Source: Limnobacter sp. MED105 (GTDB lineage: Bacteria; Pseudomonadota; Gammaproteobacteria; Burkholderiales; Burkholderiaceae_B). Taken from it: a stretch of 64,000 nt of DNA. The stretch is taken from positions 1-64,000 of the forward strand of contig NZ_ABCT01000010.1 in the NCBI RefSeq assembly GCF_000170915.1, in the 5' to 3' direction. Positions within the stretch are counted from its first letter, which is position 1. Each line of letters begins with the position of its first letter. The notes below the pieces were generated by a model that was not told where the DNA came from, ran no database searches, and was given only the letters and a program-made list of their open reading frames with translations. Made by a program: the position numbers and the translations under genes. This document shows positions 18,156-27,275 of the stretch, piece after piece.

Positions 18156-19427
18156 TTAAATCAGAATCAATAAAACCGCAGCCAAAACTGCACCCCACAC
18201 GGCTCCAATCAAGGGCATCATCCATTCATATCGGGAAAATACCGGGCGCAAGGCCTTCTCAAACTCCATCGCGGGCAACCCCGACAAGCGTTCGACAATA
18301 ACTTCCTCAATTCTCAAGGCATCGTTGAGGTACACACGCGCTGCCATCAAATGTGCTTCCAGTTTGCTGGCGAAAATTTTTGCAGCGTCGCGCTTGATGG
18401 CCACCCATTGCTCTGCGCCCAAGATAGTCACCAACAAAGGCTTGATCCCGCTGGACTCCAGATCCATGACACGTTGAACATGGTAATCAATTAACGATGA
18501 CAAATTCTTGGCATTGGGCCCCCTGCACAGTGCCAGAACAATATTCTCAGTGGTCAACACCTCACGTGCGGCAGTTTGCGCAAACAGTTCAGAGATGTGT
18601 TTTTGATCCCGGAAAAAGAAACCTGTGAATTTGCCCAAACGAATAGTGCCGTGATCTGGATGAAAAAACAGGCTTTCCAGCGCCAGCTCGTTGGCCAGCG
18701 CACCGAGTACCACACCCACCACGATCAACCAGTACCATTGAATGTCAAACAGTGAAATTCCAGCCAGCAACACACCAACGACCAAACCTGCGACCAATGA
18801 AAAACGAATGAGGTAAGCCATGGGGTCTTTACCTGCACTTTTGAACAAATCTACGACCAAGAATGGTTTGCTGGTGACCACATCCAATACCAGTGTTTTA
18901 AGGCTAAGGTAGTAGGCGGGCTTCTTTTGTAGATCCAGAATAATCTGCTTGGCCACTTCCGGCACAATGCCGCGAATTCTGAAAATAATTGAATTCTGTA
19001 AAAAGCTCGGCAGGCTTTCCCACAATGTCGGCTTGTGTTTGAGCATCACCTCGCGGCAGGCCAGGTCTGCCGTTTCCTGCATGGGTGGAGTCAGGCGATC
19101 CGACAAACCTTGAGCAGGAATGCGCTTGATCATTTCATCCAGGGGCAGTAGCTTGTGAGTCATCAAACGCACAGCTATTTCGGCCATCACCGATTTTTGA
19201 TGGGGCACCAAACCCTGCCAACCCAAGCCCTCAAGGCCCAACTGATGTAAACCGAGTTTTCTGAACAGGGGAATGCGCCAACCCTTAAATTCTTTGGGAT
19301 TGAACATCAGCCAAAGCGCGGCGGCCTGAAAAAACCATGCCAGAAAGAGTCCTGTGGCTGCCATGGCCAAGAAAACAGCCCAAGCAGGAAGCCCCAAATG
19401 TAGGAAGGAAAAATCCAAAACGATCAT
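18156..19427 (-). CDS. DUF445 family membrane protein (paralogue A)
   Basis: 423 residues. Membrane segments near residues 10-40 and 215-260 and a C-terminal one (about 400-423) frame a large helical cytoplasmic or periplasmic part. The signature near the N-terminus, ALWLMFNPKEF and GWQGLVPHQKSVMA, and the LWESLPSFLQ block identify DUF445 (YheB/YjiN-like). No function is established. It is paralogous to the gene at 19605, from which it diverges across 177 bp. The preference for this start rests on the first membrane helix beginning near residue 13. Confidence 0.85.
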   Translation of the reverse strand: MIVLDFSFLHLGLPAWAVFLAMAATGLFLAWFFQAAALWLMFNPKEFKGWRIPLFRKLGLHQLGLEGLGWQGLVPHQKSVMAEIAVRLMTHKLLPLDEMIKRIPAQGLSDRLTPPMQETADLACREVMLKHKPTLWESLPSFLQNSIIFRIRGIVPEVAKQIILDLQKKPAYYLSLKTLVLDVVTSKPFLVVDLFKSAGKDPMAYLIRFSLVAGLVVGVLLAGISLFDIQWYWLIVVGVVLGALANELALESLFFHPDHGTIRLGKFTGFFFRDQKHISELFAQTAAREVLTTENIVLALCRGPNAKNLSSLIDYHVQRVMDLESSGIKPLLVTILGAEQWVAIKRDAAKIFASKLEAHLMAARVYLNDALRIEEVIVERLSGLPAMEFEKALRPVFSRYEWMMPLIGAVWGAVLAAVLLILI

Positions 19428-19479
19428 CCTGAAGTAATTATTAAAATAATTGATCTAATTTCCACCCCCTGACGGGCAG

Positions 19480-19566
19480 CTATAGATCGTTATACTGGCG
19501 AACGAGACAAGACAGATTAGAAAAAGCCGTCCAAAAAATAGATCGACGACTATATATCTTTATACT
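19480..19566. promoter_or_regulatory. Paired 17-bp direct repeats between divergent DUF445 genes
   Basis: CTATAGATCGTTATACT (19480-19496) and CTATATATCTTTATACT (19550-19566) match at 15 of 17 positions and start 70 bp apart. Both end in a -10-like TATACT. They may be a duplicated operator or a duplicated promoter element; no regulator is identified. Confidence 0.5.
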
Positions 19567-19604
19567 TTACCAACAAAAAATAAGATTCTAAGGGGACGCC
19601 TTTC

Positions 19605-20846
19605 ATGGATTGGGCAACTATTTACGCTGATGTTCAGCAAAACTACCTCTTTTACCTCTCAATCCCTGTAGTTGCCGCAATCCTTGGTTATGTCACCAAG
19701 ATTGCAGCGGTCAAAATGATGTTCTACCCCATGAAGTTTGTGGGTATTCCTCCCTTCTTCGGCTGGCAAGGCATTGTGCCGCGCAATGCACTTCGTATGG
19801 CGTCCATTGCTGTTGACACCATCACCACCAAACTCGTGTCGGTCAACGAGGTGGTTTCCAAACTGGATTCTGAACGCTTGGGCAAGGAACTGGAAGGTCC
19901 TGCGATGGAGGTGATCGAGACCATCATTCGCGAAGTGATGTCCAAGCACCAGCCTCGGCTTTGGGAGAGCCTGCCCAACTTTGCACAGAAAAAACTGATT
20001 GATCGGGTCAAGAAAGATGTGCCTGGTGTGATTGCCAGTGTGATGGAAGACATCAAGGGCAACATCGATGAAATTCTGGATTTGAAGGCTTTGGTGATTC
20101 GTATCCTGATGAAGGACAAGCACCTGCTGAACCGGATTTTTCAAGAAGTGGGCCGTGAAGAGTTCAAGTTTTTCGGCGTGTCTGGCCTCTACTTCGGTTT
20201 CATGATCGGTGTGGTGCAAATGGTTCTGTGGGTGCTGCTGAAAGAGCCATGGATTTTGCCTGTATTCGGTTTTCTGGTTGGCTTTATTTCAGACTGGATC
20301 GCATTGAATATTTTGTTCGAACCCAAAAAGCCGATTCCCTTTGGCTCATACACCATTCAGGGCTTGTTCCTGAAACGCCAACAGAAGGTGGCGGCTGACT
20401 ACGCAAAAATTATTGCACGCGATATTTTGACTCCACAAACCATTATCGGTGAAATGGTGGCCGGCCCTCTTTCTGAGCGTGTTCAGAAAATGGTGGATGA
20501 ACGTGTTCGAGAAATGGTGGACAGCAAGGCCAGCATTGTGAAACCTTTCGTGGTGATGGCTGTGGGTGCAGAATCATTTCAGCGCATGAAACAAGATACC
20601 TCTGAAATGTTGATGGCACGCTTGGCCGATGTGATCATGCATGCTGAAACTTATGTTCAAACTTCGCTGGACATTGAAAACGTGGTGGGCAAGAAAATGC
20701 AGGCCATGACACCGTTGGAATTTGAAGGCTTGCTGCGCCCCGTATTCAAGCAAGAGGAATGGATTTTGATCATGACCGGCGCTATTTTGGGCGGCTTGGT
20801 GGGCGAAGGCCAGCTGATGGTGATGATTAAGCTGGGCATTATTTAA
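19605..20846 (+). CDS. DUF445 family membrane protein (paralogue B)
   Basis: 413 residues, same layout as the divergent neighbour: N-terminal membrane helix (about 15-35), the signature VKMMFYPMKF and FFGWQGIVPRNALRMA, the LWESLPNFAQ block, a central pair of helices (about 195-235) and a C-terminal helix (about 388-410). The two proteins align over their whole length but are clearly divergent, so the duplication is old. AAGGGGA lies about 10 nt before the ATG. A bidirectional terminator follows. Function unknown. Confidence 0.88.
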   Translation: MDWATIYADVQQNYLFYLSIPVVAAILGYVTKIAAVKMMFYPMKFVGIPPFFGWQGIVPRNALRMASIAVDTITTKLVSVNEVVSKLDSERLGKELEGPAMEVIETIIREVMSKHQPRLWESLPNFAQKKLIDRVKKDVPGVIASVMEDIKGNIDEILDLKALVIRILMKDKHLLNRIFQEVGREEFKFFGVSGLYFGFMIGVVQMVLWVLLKEPWILPVFGFLVGFISDWIALNILFEPKKPIPFGSYTIQGLFLKRQQKVAADYAKIIARDILTPQTIIGEMVAGPLSERVQKMVDERVREMVDSKASIVKPFVVMAVGAESFQRMKQDTSEMLMARLADVIMHAETYVQTSLDIENVVGKKMQAMTPLEFEGLLRPVFKQEEWILIMTGAILGGLVGEGQLMVMIKLGII

Positions 20847-20865
20847 TCACAGCTTCAACAGACAC

Positions 20866-20892
20866 AAAAAACCCGGCAACGCCGGGTTTTTT
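20866..20892. terminator. Bidirectional rho-independent terminator
   Basis: AAAAAACCCGGC (20866-20877) and GCCGGGTTTTTT (20881-20892) form a GC stem flanked by A and T runs, so it terminates both the plus-strand DUF445 gene and the convergent hydrolase gene. Confidence 0.93.
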
Positions 20893-20911
20893 AATTAATC
20901 TCGCACTTCAT

Positions 20912-21856
20912 TTATATCTGTACCCTGGCTTTTGCGAGGCCGGGGTTCTCACGGCCGGTTTCAGCAAACTCCACAAATTCCGACACGCAATTGGCCACCC
21001 ACTCTGAATGACTTTGTACAACCCAGTGCTGCGCATCAATGTCTCTGCGCCACACATTGTGGGCATAGGGGTAACAGGACTCAACCAGCGCCGTAGTCAC
21101 AAATTTGTCTTTGGTAGGCACCAGCAATTGCACAGGCACCTCGGTTTGACGCAAGCGCGGGTTACTGATGCGAGGGAGCATGTTGGCACGGTACAAGTTA
21201 ATGCCGTTCACGCCATCTTTGCGCTGTGTTGGGTTGGCATCGTGTTCTACGCCCTCCATTTTTTTCACAATGCCCGGCCACGCTTTGTCCAGGCCCATTT
21301 TCCAGGCGGCCGGTGCCAAAAAAGGCAATTGAAAAGCATACACGTACCAGGAATGCATCAACTGTCCCATCACGTTGCCCAAGGCTTTGCGATTGTTGGC
21401 AGCAAAGCTGTTGCGCATCCACATGCCAATGTGGTCAAGACATGGGCCTGAAATGCTGGTGTAGCTGGCAATGCGTGATTTAAGACGATGGTCAGTCACG
21501 CTTTCCCAAGTTTGAATGGAGCCCCAATCATGTGCAACCAAATGAACCGGTTGGGTGGGACACACAGCCCGCATGACAGCCTGCAAGTCTTCGGAAAGTT
21601 TGCCCAGAGAATAGTCCCACATCCAGCCGGGCTCGGTTGACTTGCCACAGCCGCGCACGTCGTAGGTGACCACATGAAAATGATGCTTCAGAATATCGAC
21701 AACCGGATCCCACACGCTGCTCGAGTCGGGGTAACCGTGCACGAGAATGATGGTGGGGTTATGCGGTTCACCATGGCTGGTGACCGCCAGTTCCACGTCG
21801 CTTGAATGTACAACCATTTGGCTCATCTGCCGCTGCTTTTCATTTGTCTCTGTCAT
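20912..21856 (-). CDS. Alpha/beta hydrolase, epoxide hydrolase/dehalogenase-like
   Basis: About 314 residues from the ATG at 21856; an upstream in-frame ATG would add 21 basic residues unlike the family. LVHGYPDSS is the oxyanion-hole HGxP motif, VAHDWGSIQTW the nucleophile elbow with an aspartate nucleophile as in epoxide hydrolases and haloalkane dehalogenases, and AQHWVVQSHSEWVA carries the catalytic histidine. The sequence resembles the hydrolase half of EphD-type proteins. The substrate cannot be named. It faces away from fpr. Confidence 0.83.
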   Translation of the reverse strand: MTETNEKQRQMSQMVVHSSDVELAVTSHGEPHNPTIILVHGYPDSSSVWDPVVDILKHHFHVVTYDVRGCGKSTEPGWMWDYSLGKLSEDLQAVMRAVCPTQPVHLVAHDWGSIQTWESVTDHRLKSRIASYTSISGPCLDHIGMWMRNSFAANNRKALGNVMGQLMHSWYVYAFQLPFLAPAAWKMGLDKAWPGIVKKMEGVEHDANPTQRKDGVNGINLYRANMLPRISNPRLRQTEVPVQLLVPTKDKFVTTALVESCYPYAHNVWRRDIDAQHWVVQSHSEWVANCVSEFVEFAETGRENPGLAKARVQI

Positions 21857-22062
21857 GGGTTTTTTGCCCTTATTAGATGTTGTTGTGGTGTACCTTCGAC
21901 TCCACTTTATAACCCCCATTGAAGCCGTATTCTTTCCAACGGGTTAGAGTGGCAACTCCAAATAAGCAAATAACTAAAAAATAGAATGACTTACAGCGTT
22001 TTTTGATGCAGTGCGTTATTATTGGGCCGTTTGAAAAACTTACGAGAATTAAAGCCGCAACC

Positions 22063-22839
22063 ATGTCAAACCTGATTCAAGAACAAGTCACTGAAGTCCA
22101 TCACTGGAACGACACGCTCTTTAGCTTCAAAACCACGCGAAGCCCTGGGCTGCGTTTCCACAACGGCCACTTTGTGATGATTGGCCTGGAAGTTGAAGGG
22201 AAGCCTTTGCTGCGCGCATACAGCATCGCCAGCGCAAACTACGAGGAACATCTCGAGTTTTTCAGCATCAAAGTGCCCGATGGCAAACTGACATCCCGCC
22301 TGCAGCACTTGAAGGTGGGTGATTCCGTACTGGTGGGTAAAAAGCCCACCGGCACGCTGATTCTTGATGATTTGAAGCCGGGCAAAAATCTGTTCATGTT
22401 CGGCACCGGCACTGGGTTGGCCCCATTCATGAGCCTGATCAAAGATCCCGACGTCTATGAGCGCTTTGAGAAAGTGATTCTGGTTCACGGTGTTCGCTAT
22501 GTGAACGAGTTGGCGTACAGCGAATTCATTACTGAGGAATTGCCCAACAATGAGTTTTTTGGCGACATGGTGCGCGAAAAACTGATTTACTACCCCACCG
22601 TAACCCGTGAAGAGTTCAAGAACGTAGGGCGTATTACGACGCTAATGGAAAATGGGGAACTTTGTAAGGATGTTGGCCTGCCACCCCTGAATCCTGAAAC
22701 CGACCGCGCCATGATCTGCGGAAGCCCCAGTATGCTGGCAGATATTCGCGGTATTCTGGATGCCAAGGGTTTTGTAGTGTCGCCCGGCGTGGGTGAGCCC
22801 GGCGATTACGTATTCGAACGTGCATTCGTGGAAAAGTGA
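22063..22839 (+). CDS. fpr: Ferredoxin-NADP+ reductase
   Basis: 258 residues from the ATG at 22063, the size of bacterial subclass I FPR; earlier in-frame ATGs extend beyond the family start. RAYSIAS (about 51-57) binds FAD, GTGTGLAPFMSL binds NADP(H), and the CGSPSML block and the C-terminal aromatic-poor FVEK end are typical. It moves electrons between NADPH and ferredoxin or flavodoxin, often under oxidative stress. No SoxR-type site is evident upstream. A strong terminator follows. Confidence 0.95.
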   Translation: MSNLIQEQVTEVHHWNDTLFSFKTTRSPGLRFHNGHFVMIGLEVEGKPLLRAYSIASANYEEHLEFFSIKVPDGKLTSRLQHLKVGDSVLVGKKPTGTLILDDLKPGKNLFMFGTGTGLAPFMSLIKDPDVYERFEKVILVHGVRYVNELAYSEFITEELPNNEFFGDMVREKLIYYPTVTREEFKNVGRITTLMENGELCKDVGLPPLNPETDRAMICGSPSMLADIRGILDAKGFVVSPGVGEPGDYVFERAFVEK

Positions 22840-22853
22840 TCCGAGATATCCAT

Positions 22854-22895
22854 AAAAAACCGGCGTCAGGATTAATCCTCAACGCCGGTTTTTTT
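22854..22895 (+). terminator. Rho-independent terminator after fpr
   Basis: CCGGCGT (22860-22866) pairs with ACGCCGG (22882-22888), flanked by six As and seven Ts. The loop itself contains the palindrome AGGATTAATCCT. The A/T flanks suggest it also serves the convergent gene at 22912. Confidence 0.92.
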
Positions 22896-22911
22896 ATCAA
22901 CGTCTATCAAC

Positions 22912-23319
22912 TCAATTATTTGCCAGTCGTTTTTCCGCCTCCAGTTCCTCCAGCAACGACTTTGCGTGGCGCATGCTATCCATGGCTGCCGGGAAGCCGC
23001 AATACACACTGGCGTGAATAATCAACTCACGCAGCTCATTCGGTGTCACGCCATTGTTGATTGCACCGCGCATGTGCAATTTCAATTCATTGGGACGATT
23101 CAAGGCAATCAACATGGACACAGTTGCAATGCTGCGAATTTTGGGCTCAAGCCCTTCTCGTGGCCACACCGTGCCCCAAGCATGCGCTGTGACTATGTCT
23201 TGAAGCGGTGCCGCAAAATCGTCGGGATTTGATACAGCCTTGGCCACGTAGTCCGCACCCAGTACTTTGGTGCGCATGGCTTTGCCTGTGTCGTAATTGG
23301 CTGGTTTGTTATTTGCCAT
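22912..23319 (-). CDS. Carboxymuconolactone decarboxylase family protein
   Basis: About 135 residues from the ATG at 23319 (GGGGGAG ahead of it). The pattern RSIATVSMLIALNRPNEL followed by ELRELIIHASVYCGFPAAM is the CMD signature, with the conserved His and Tyr. It could be a gamma-carboxymuconolactone decarboxylase or an AhpD-like or unassigned CMD protein; the AhpD CxxC motif is missing, so peroxidase support is unlikely. Its start overlaps the stop of the upstream SRPBCC gene by 11 nt, suggesting translational coupling. Confidence 0.88.
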   Translation of the reverse strand: MANNKPANYDTGKAMRTKVLGADYVAKAVSNPDDFAAPLQDIVTAHAWGTVWPREGLEPKIRSIATVSMLIALNRPNELKLHMRGAINNGVTPNELRELIIHASVYCGFPAAMDSMRHAKSLLEELEAEKRLANN

Positions 23320-23770
23320 ACTTCTCCCCCAGTTTTTCAATAAATCGATCAACCAGGCCGTCAAACATGGTTTTAATAAAACCAGGTGTAGCTGCTTTCA
23401 ATAACATGGGCACCTTGATGTCCCGCAGCTGTCCGTTGATTTCAATTTCAATGTCGACTTGCTTGCCATTCGGCTTGAATTGAAACGCCCCGGAAAGACT
23501 TGCATTGCCCACGCCCTCTTTGGCTTTGAAGCTCAAACGTCCGTTGGCTTTGTCCACTTCATAAGTGGCTGCGTAGTGAACTGCATGCGAGACGCCCATG
23601 GCGCCGATGGGCTTGAGTTTCCACTCAAAAGTATTTGGACCGAGCTTGTTCAGGCTTTCCAATTTTGGGAAAATTGAGATCAACGGCTCAATGGCTTCCA
23701 GGTCGGCCAAAACGGCATCGTAATTCAAGGCCACAGAGGCTGTTTTATCCAGTGAAAGTTTGCTATCCAT
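23309..23770 (-). CDS. SRPBCC-fold (polyketide cyclase/CoxG-like) protein
   Basis: 153 residues with the START/SRPBCC pattern: an N-terminal strand and alpha segment, a run of beta strands (FEWKLKPIG, YEVDKANGRLSFKAKEG, GAFQFKPNGKQVDIEIEI) and a long C-terminal helix (TPGFIKTMFDGLVDRFIEKLGEKYGK region). Such proteins bind hydrophobic ligands; no ligand can be named. It is 11 nt overlapped with, and probably coupled to, the CMD protein. GAGG lies upstream of the ATG. Confidence 0.75.
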   Translation of the reverse strand: MDSKLSLDKTASVALNYDAVLADLEAIEPLISIFPKLESLNKLGPNTFEWKLKPIGAMGVSHAVHYAATYEVDKANGRLSFKAKEGVGNASLSGAFQFKPNGKQVDIEIEINGQLRDIKVPMLLKAATPGFIKTMFDGLVDRFIEKLGEKYGK

Positions 23771-23851
23771 GTCAAATTCTCCTCAGTTTTAAGGCCGTGC
23801 ACCGTATGCTGGAGTACACTGCCGGAATAATAATTTGGTTAAATAATACTC

Positions 23852-24151
23852 ATGAGTAACATACCAGCAGATCCACTGTTGCGGATTAAAAAACTATCAG
23901 ATTCACTCGAAAATAACGAATTTGAAAACACCAGTGCTCTAATTTTTGCGTTCCGCCAAGAGAAAGACCTTTTACGCGATTTACCTGCGGTGTTCGAAGG
24001 CGCACTGGAAAGCATCCTTGAGCGCCTGGAGAGCACCGCCATGTTTGGCGGGGAAAGTTGCTCATTCAGTCAAAGTGACTTGCTAGCCGCACTCACCATC
24101 TGGCTGGAAAAAGCAAAGTCTTATCTAGAGAAACAACTGGGCATTGTTTAA
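23852..24151 (+). CDS. Small hypothetical helical protein
   Basis: 99 residues, no family recognised. Mostly helical and acidic ([20 protein letters not shown], then [11 protein letters not shown]), with no membrane segment. Its stop codon overlaps the stop of the convergent histidine kinase in the palindrome TTTAAA. The reading frame is supported by its position and composition only. Confidence 0.6.
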   Translation: MSNIPADPLLRIKKLSDSLENNEFENTSALIFAFRQEKDLLRDLPAVFEGALESILERLESTAMFGGESCSFSQSDLLAALTIWLEKAKSYLEKQLGIV

Positions 24152-25491
24152 ACGAAGCCCGGTTTTTCAGGTAATTCTGAAACCGTTTTCTGAGCAATCT
24201 CTTCTATCAGTTTGTCCAGCTTCTCAAAAGAAACGGGTTTGGTCATGTGCAAGTTCATCCCCGCTTGCGACGACATGGTGATACTTTTGTCGTCCGACAA
24301 TCCCGACAGGGCACAAATAAAACTGTGTTTCGAAGCGGCGCTCTCGGACCCCCGAATCACTTTCGTGGCCTCATGCCCATCGAGATCCGGCATATCAATA
24401 TCCATCAACACCAGGTCAAAACACTGTTTCTCGCACAATTCCACTGCCGGCAAACCGCCAGTGGCTTGCACCACCTGATGCCCTCTTTTGCTCAAATAAC
24501 GGTCTAGCAACTTGATATTCATGGGGTGATCGTCTACCACCAGAATACTCAACGCCTTGGAGGGCGATTCGACTGATTTACCCGACTTGGCCGGGCTCAA
24601 AGCGGAGGCCAGTGGCAAATTCAAACTGACTGTAAACACCGAGCCAACCCCCAACTCGGAACTGACATCGATACGCCCACCCATTAATTCCACAAGCCCT
24701 TTGCAAATAGCCAAGCCCAAACCTGTACCACCATATTGGCGATTGATCTCTCGACTGGCCTGGCTAAACCGTTGAAACAGTTTTTGCAAGGCTGGCTGGC
24801 TGATCCCGATTCCGCTGTCAACCACTTCAATAAACACCTCGATTCGCCCTTGCGCGGGTTGCGAGGTCATTAAACGCATTTTTACGTAACCGATGTCAGT
24901 GAACTTCAAAGCATTGGATACCAAATTTTGCACAACCTGTCGCAGCCTGTTGGCATCGCCATGCACAAAGCATGGGCCTTCAGTCTCATTGACCAGCGAA
25001 AATTCCAGGTTCTTTTTGAGAGCCAAATTGCGGTTCAGTGAATACACCTGACGCACCATGGCATCGAGATCAAATGGCGACGGGTCCAATTTCAAACCAT
25101 TGGCCTGAATTCGGGAATACTCCAGCACATCACTCAAAATTAAATGCAGGCTGGTCGCAGAACTGGAAATATTGCGCACATCGCCACGTAACTCTGGATC
25201 ATCCAGCTGTTCCTCAAGCAACTTCGAAAAACCGATAATGGCATTCAACGGAGTGCGTAATTCATGACTGATCGTGGCCAAAAATTCGGACTTGGCTCGA
25301 TCAGCGCTTTCGGCCTGTTCTTTGGCCAGCACCAAATCGCTGACATCGAGGCAAACCGCATACATGCTGACTCCCGGCGCTTTTGCTTCGCGCTGAAGGG
25401 TCAACTGAAAATATTGTGGCTCTACCCCGCTACGCCGCGTGGTTGAAAAAACCAGCGACTCCCGATTTGGAAAAGCCTCTGGGCGCGACAA
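24148..25491 (-). CDS. Hybrid sensor histidine kinase, 3' part (HisKA-HATPase-REC) of a frameshifted gene
   Basis: This open frame carries the end of a PAS domain, the H box [21 protein letters not shown] (phosphorylated His), the ATP-binding N box (NALKFTD), G1 (VDSGIGIS) and G2 (GGTGLGLAI), and a receiver with VVDDHPMN and the phospho-acceptor in [11 protein letters not shown]. The listed 5' boundary is a TTG without a ribosome site. The PAS reading continues upstream in the same frame to about 25580, so the true gene is almost certainly 24148-26078 (643 residues if one base is restored). It would phosphorylate an unlinked regulator or phosphotransfer protein. Confidence 0.85.
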   Translation of the reverse strand: MSRPEAFPNRESLVFSTTRRSGVEPQYFQLTLQREAKAPGVSMYAVCLDVSDLVLAKEQAESADRAKSEFLATISHELRTPLNAIIGFSKLLEEQLDDPELRGDVRNISSSATSLHLILSDVLEYSRIQANGLKLDPSPFDLDAMVRQVYSLNRNLALKKNLEFSLVNETEGPCFVHGDANRLRQVVQNLVSNALKFTDIGYVKMRLMTSQPAQGRIEVFIEVVDSGIGISQPALQKLFQRFSQASREINRQYGGTGLGLAICKGLVELMGGRIDVSSELGVGSVFTVSLNLPLASALSPAKSGKSVESPSKALSILVVDDHPMNIKLLDRYLSKRGHQVVQATGGLPAVELCEKQCFDLVLMDIDMPDLDGHEATKVIRGSESAASKHSFICALSGLSDDKSITMSSQAGMNLHMTKPVSFEKLDKLIEEIAQKTVSELPEKPGFV

Positions 25492-25571
25492 TACAGTACG
25501 TATCGCAGCGTGATACTTTGAATCAATGTGCTTGAGAACAAGAGTCCAATCGGCAATGAATTCAGCCCGGG

Positions 25572-26078
25572 TCAGTGAGAAAAACGTTCAATCGAATTGT
25601 CAACATTCTCGACCCGCACGCGCCCCTGCTCGGTCACGCTGAACTCGACTACAAAACCGTTCAGGCAGTTCTCGACACTGAGAAGGCGGCGTTTTTCTTC
25701 TTCAAAACCCGCCAACAACATACGCTGCTGCTGATTCAACCTGTGTACCGTGTTGACCAGTGTTTCGAAAAAGTCATTGCCTGCCAGATAGTCGGGGGTC
25801 GCTTCCTGACCGCCCAGGCTCAACAAACTTTCCTTCAGCTGAAAACTCATCCATGCGCGGGTCAATACACTGCCCGCGACATAGGACACCGCCACAACGA
25901 CAATCAACAGCAGAAGCTGACCAAACCAGGCCAAGTCGCCCAATTGCGTCCAAAATACAATTGAACCGACAACACCGACTGCAAACAACAAACACAGCAA
26001 TGGGTTCTTGCGCCATGAATCGTCAACGACTTTTGAGACGATCTTGCTCAGAGATGCGGCGCTCGCCGAGGTTGCTTT
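25572..26078 (-). CDS. Hybrid sensor histidine kinase, 5' part (membrane and PAS N-terminus) of the frameshifted gene
   Basis: From a TTG at 26078 with GAAGGCGA as ribosome site, 26 nt after the dienelactone hydrolase stop. The longer open frame upstream lies within that enzyme and is spurious. Two membrane helices ([17 protein letters not shown] and [19 protein letters not shown]) form a sensor hairpin with almost no periplasmic loop, followed by a linker helix ([25 protein letters not shown] region) and the start of a PAS domain ending at a premature TGA (IERFSH stop). Adding one T to the T5 run gives [12 protein letters not shown] and joins the downstream kinase. Confidence 0.75.
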   Translation of the reverse strand, partial: KATSASAASLSKIVSKVVDDSWRKNPLLCLLFAVGVVGSIVFWTQLGDLAWFGQLLLLIVVVAVSYVAGSVLTRAWMSFQLKESLLSLGGQEATPDYLAGNDFFETLVNTVHRLNQQQRMLLAGFEEEKRRLLSVENCLNGFVVEFSVTEQGRVRVENVDNSIERFSH

Positions 26079-26103
26079 CAAAAAGATCGCCTTCAAAATT
26101 GGC

Positions 26104-26808
26104 TCAGGCCGAGATAGTTCGGGACAAAAACTCCAGCGATCGCCCCCTGGCCAATGCTGCCGCTTTTTGTTGATACATTGGACGTCCCCAACAATTAAAG
26201 CCGTGATCCACATTCGGATAGGTGTGAATTTCCACGCCGTGATTGGAATCAAATGCCGCTTTAATTTGGGAAACAGCTTCCATTGGGATGAAGCCATCTT
26301 TCTCGGCAAAGTGCATCAACATTGGAATTTTCGCCTGTGGTGCGCGATCAAGTGCAGTGTGAATACCACCACCGTAATAGCAAATGCTTGCGTCCACAGC
26401 ACCTGGTGTAGTGCCTACCAGATAAGACAACATGCCACCCATACAAAAACCCAGGCTCGCTACTTTGCCAATGACTTCAGGCCGCGCCTTCAATGCATTG
26501 GCAGCGGCACACAAATCCTCAACCGCCTTGGGGAAGTCCATACCCTGCATCAAACCAAATCCTTTTTTGAAACCGGCGTCGTCGTAGCCAATATCTACAC
26601 CTGCTTCCTGGCGCCAGAATACGTCGGGAGCAAGCACCACAAAGCCATCGCTGGCGTACTGGTCTGCTACTTCACGAATATGCTGATTTACGCCAAAAAT
26701 TTCTTGAATCAACAAAATACCCGGGCCTTTGCCTGTGGGAGGAAGGGACAGATACGCACCGAACTGGCCGCCGTCTTTGGCATTGATCGAGATTCTTTGA
26801 GACTGCAT
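26104..26808 (-). CDS. Dienelactone hydrolase family protein
   Basis: 234 residues from the ATG at 26808, which has GAGGAG 5 nt upstream. IQEIFGVNQHIREVAD is the conserved dienelactone hydrolase block, GFCMGGML the nucleophile elbow with a cysteine nucleophile, and EKDGFIP and DHGFNCW carry the Asp and His of the triad. Classic members open dienelactones to maleylacetate in chlorocatechol breakdown, but most chromosomal copies are of unknown substrate. Its promoter region faces the LexA-box gene. Confidence 0.92.
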   Translation of the reverse strand: MQSQRISINAKDGGQFGAYLSLPPTGKGPGILLIQEIFGVNQHIREVADQYASDGFVVLAPDVFWRQEAGVDIGYDDAGFKKGFGLMQGMDFPKAVEDLCAAANALKARPEVIGKVASLGFCMGGMLSYLVGTTPGAVDASICYYGGGIHTALDRAPQAKIPMLMHFAEKDGFIPMEAVSQIKAAFDSNHGVEIHTYPNVDHGFNCWGRPMYQQKAAALARGRSLEFLSRTISA

Positions 26809-26913
26809 AAAGCTCCTCTCTGTGTGGACGAAACAAGTGAGCTTGGATTGTAACAGCCTGATATTGTTCGGGCGCACTTTACAAGACTACAAAAAACCAC
26901 AGAAAAGAAAAAA

Positions 26914-26933
26914 TACTGTACACAGTTACAGTG
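26914..26933 (+). promoter_or_regulatory. Candidate LexA (SOS) operator
   Basis: TACTGTACACAGTTACAGTG contains CTGT-N8-ACAG, the LexA half-site spacing used in beta- and gammaproteobacteria. It overlaps a possible -35 (TGTACA, 26918-26923), 17 nt upstream of TACAGT at 26941-26946, and lies 55 bp before the ATG of the small membrane protein. A LexA repressor there would block that promoter. Confidence 0.65.
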
Positions 26934-26988
26934 TTTATTGTACAGTTGTTTCCAGGGCGATATAAAAACAGTGAAAGGAGTTTTCAAG

Positions 26989-27258
26989 ATGAGCATCAAG
27001 CGATTTACTGTGTTTTTTGTGCTGTGGGTATTGGGCTGTGCCTTTGTTTTGGAGCCTGCATTTATTGCACCCTTGTTTGAAACCAGCAGCACGCTAGAGC
27101 TGGCTTTTGCCGGAAACCCCGGACAATTGGGTGGTTTGGAATTGAACACAAACAACAGCACTGCGGTAGAATCACTGGATCATTTCAGAGTACTTTGTTT
27201 GCTCTACTTCGGCTTGCCTGTTGCTGTTTACCTCGCAACACAGTGGAAGGAACTCTAA
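26989..27258 (+). CDS. Small two-helix membrane protein, candidate SOS-induced
   Basis: 89 residues from the ATG at 26989, with AAAGGAG 8 nt upstream. Hydrophobic helices lie at about 6-27 (FTVFFVLWVLGCAFVLEPAF) and 67-83 (VLCLLYFGLPVAVYLA), joined by a polar loop rich in Asn, Gly and Ser. No family recognised. The operator upstream suggests DNA-damage induction. Small inner-membrane proteins of this sort in other bacteria inhibit division or act as toxins in the SOS response, but that role is inference. It is followed 17 nt later by a lipoprotein gene that may be co-transcribed. Confidence 0.7.
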   Translation: MSIKRFTVFFVLWVLGCAFVLEPAFIAPLFETSSTLELAFAGNPGQLGGLELNTNNSTAVESLDHFRVLCLLYFGLPVAVYLATQWKEL

Positions 27259-27275
27259 TTCATCCGTGTTGAATC

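Noticed and set aside
26104-26309. Longer N-terminus for the histidine kinase 5' part
   Set aside because: This extension lies inside the dienelactone hydrolase coding region and is not membrane- or PAS-like.
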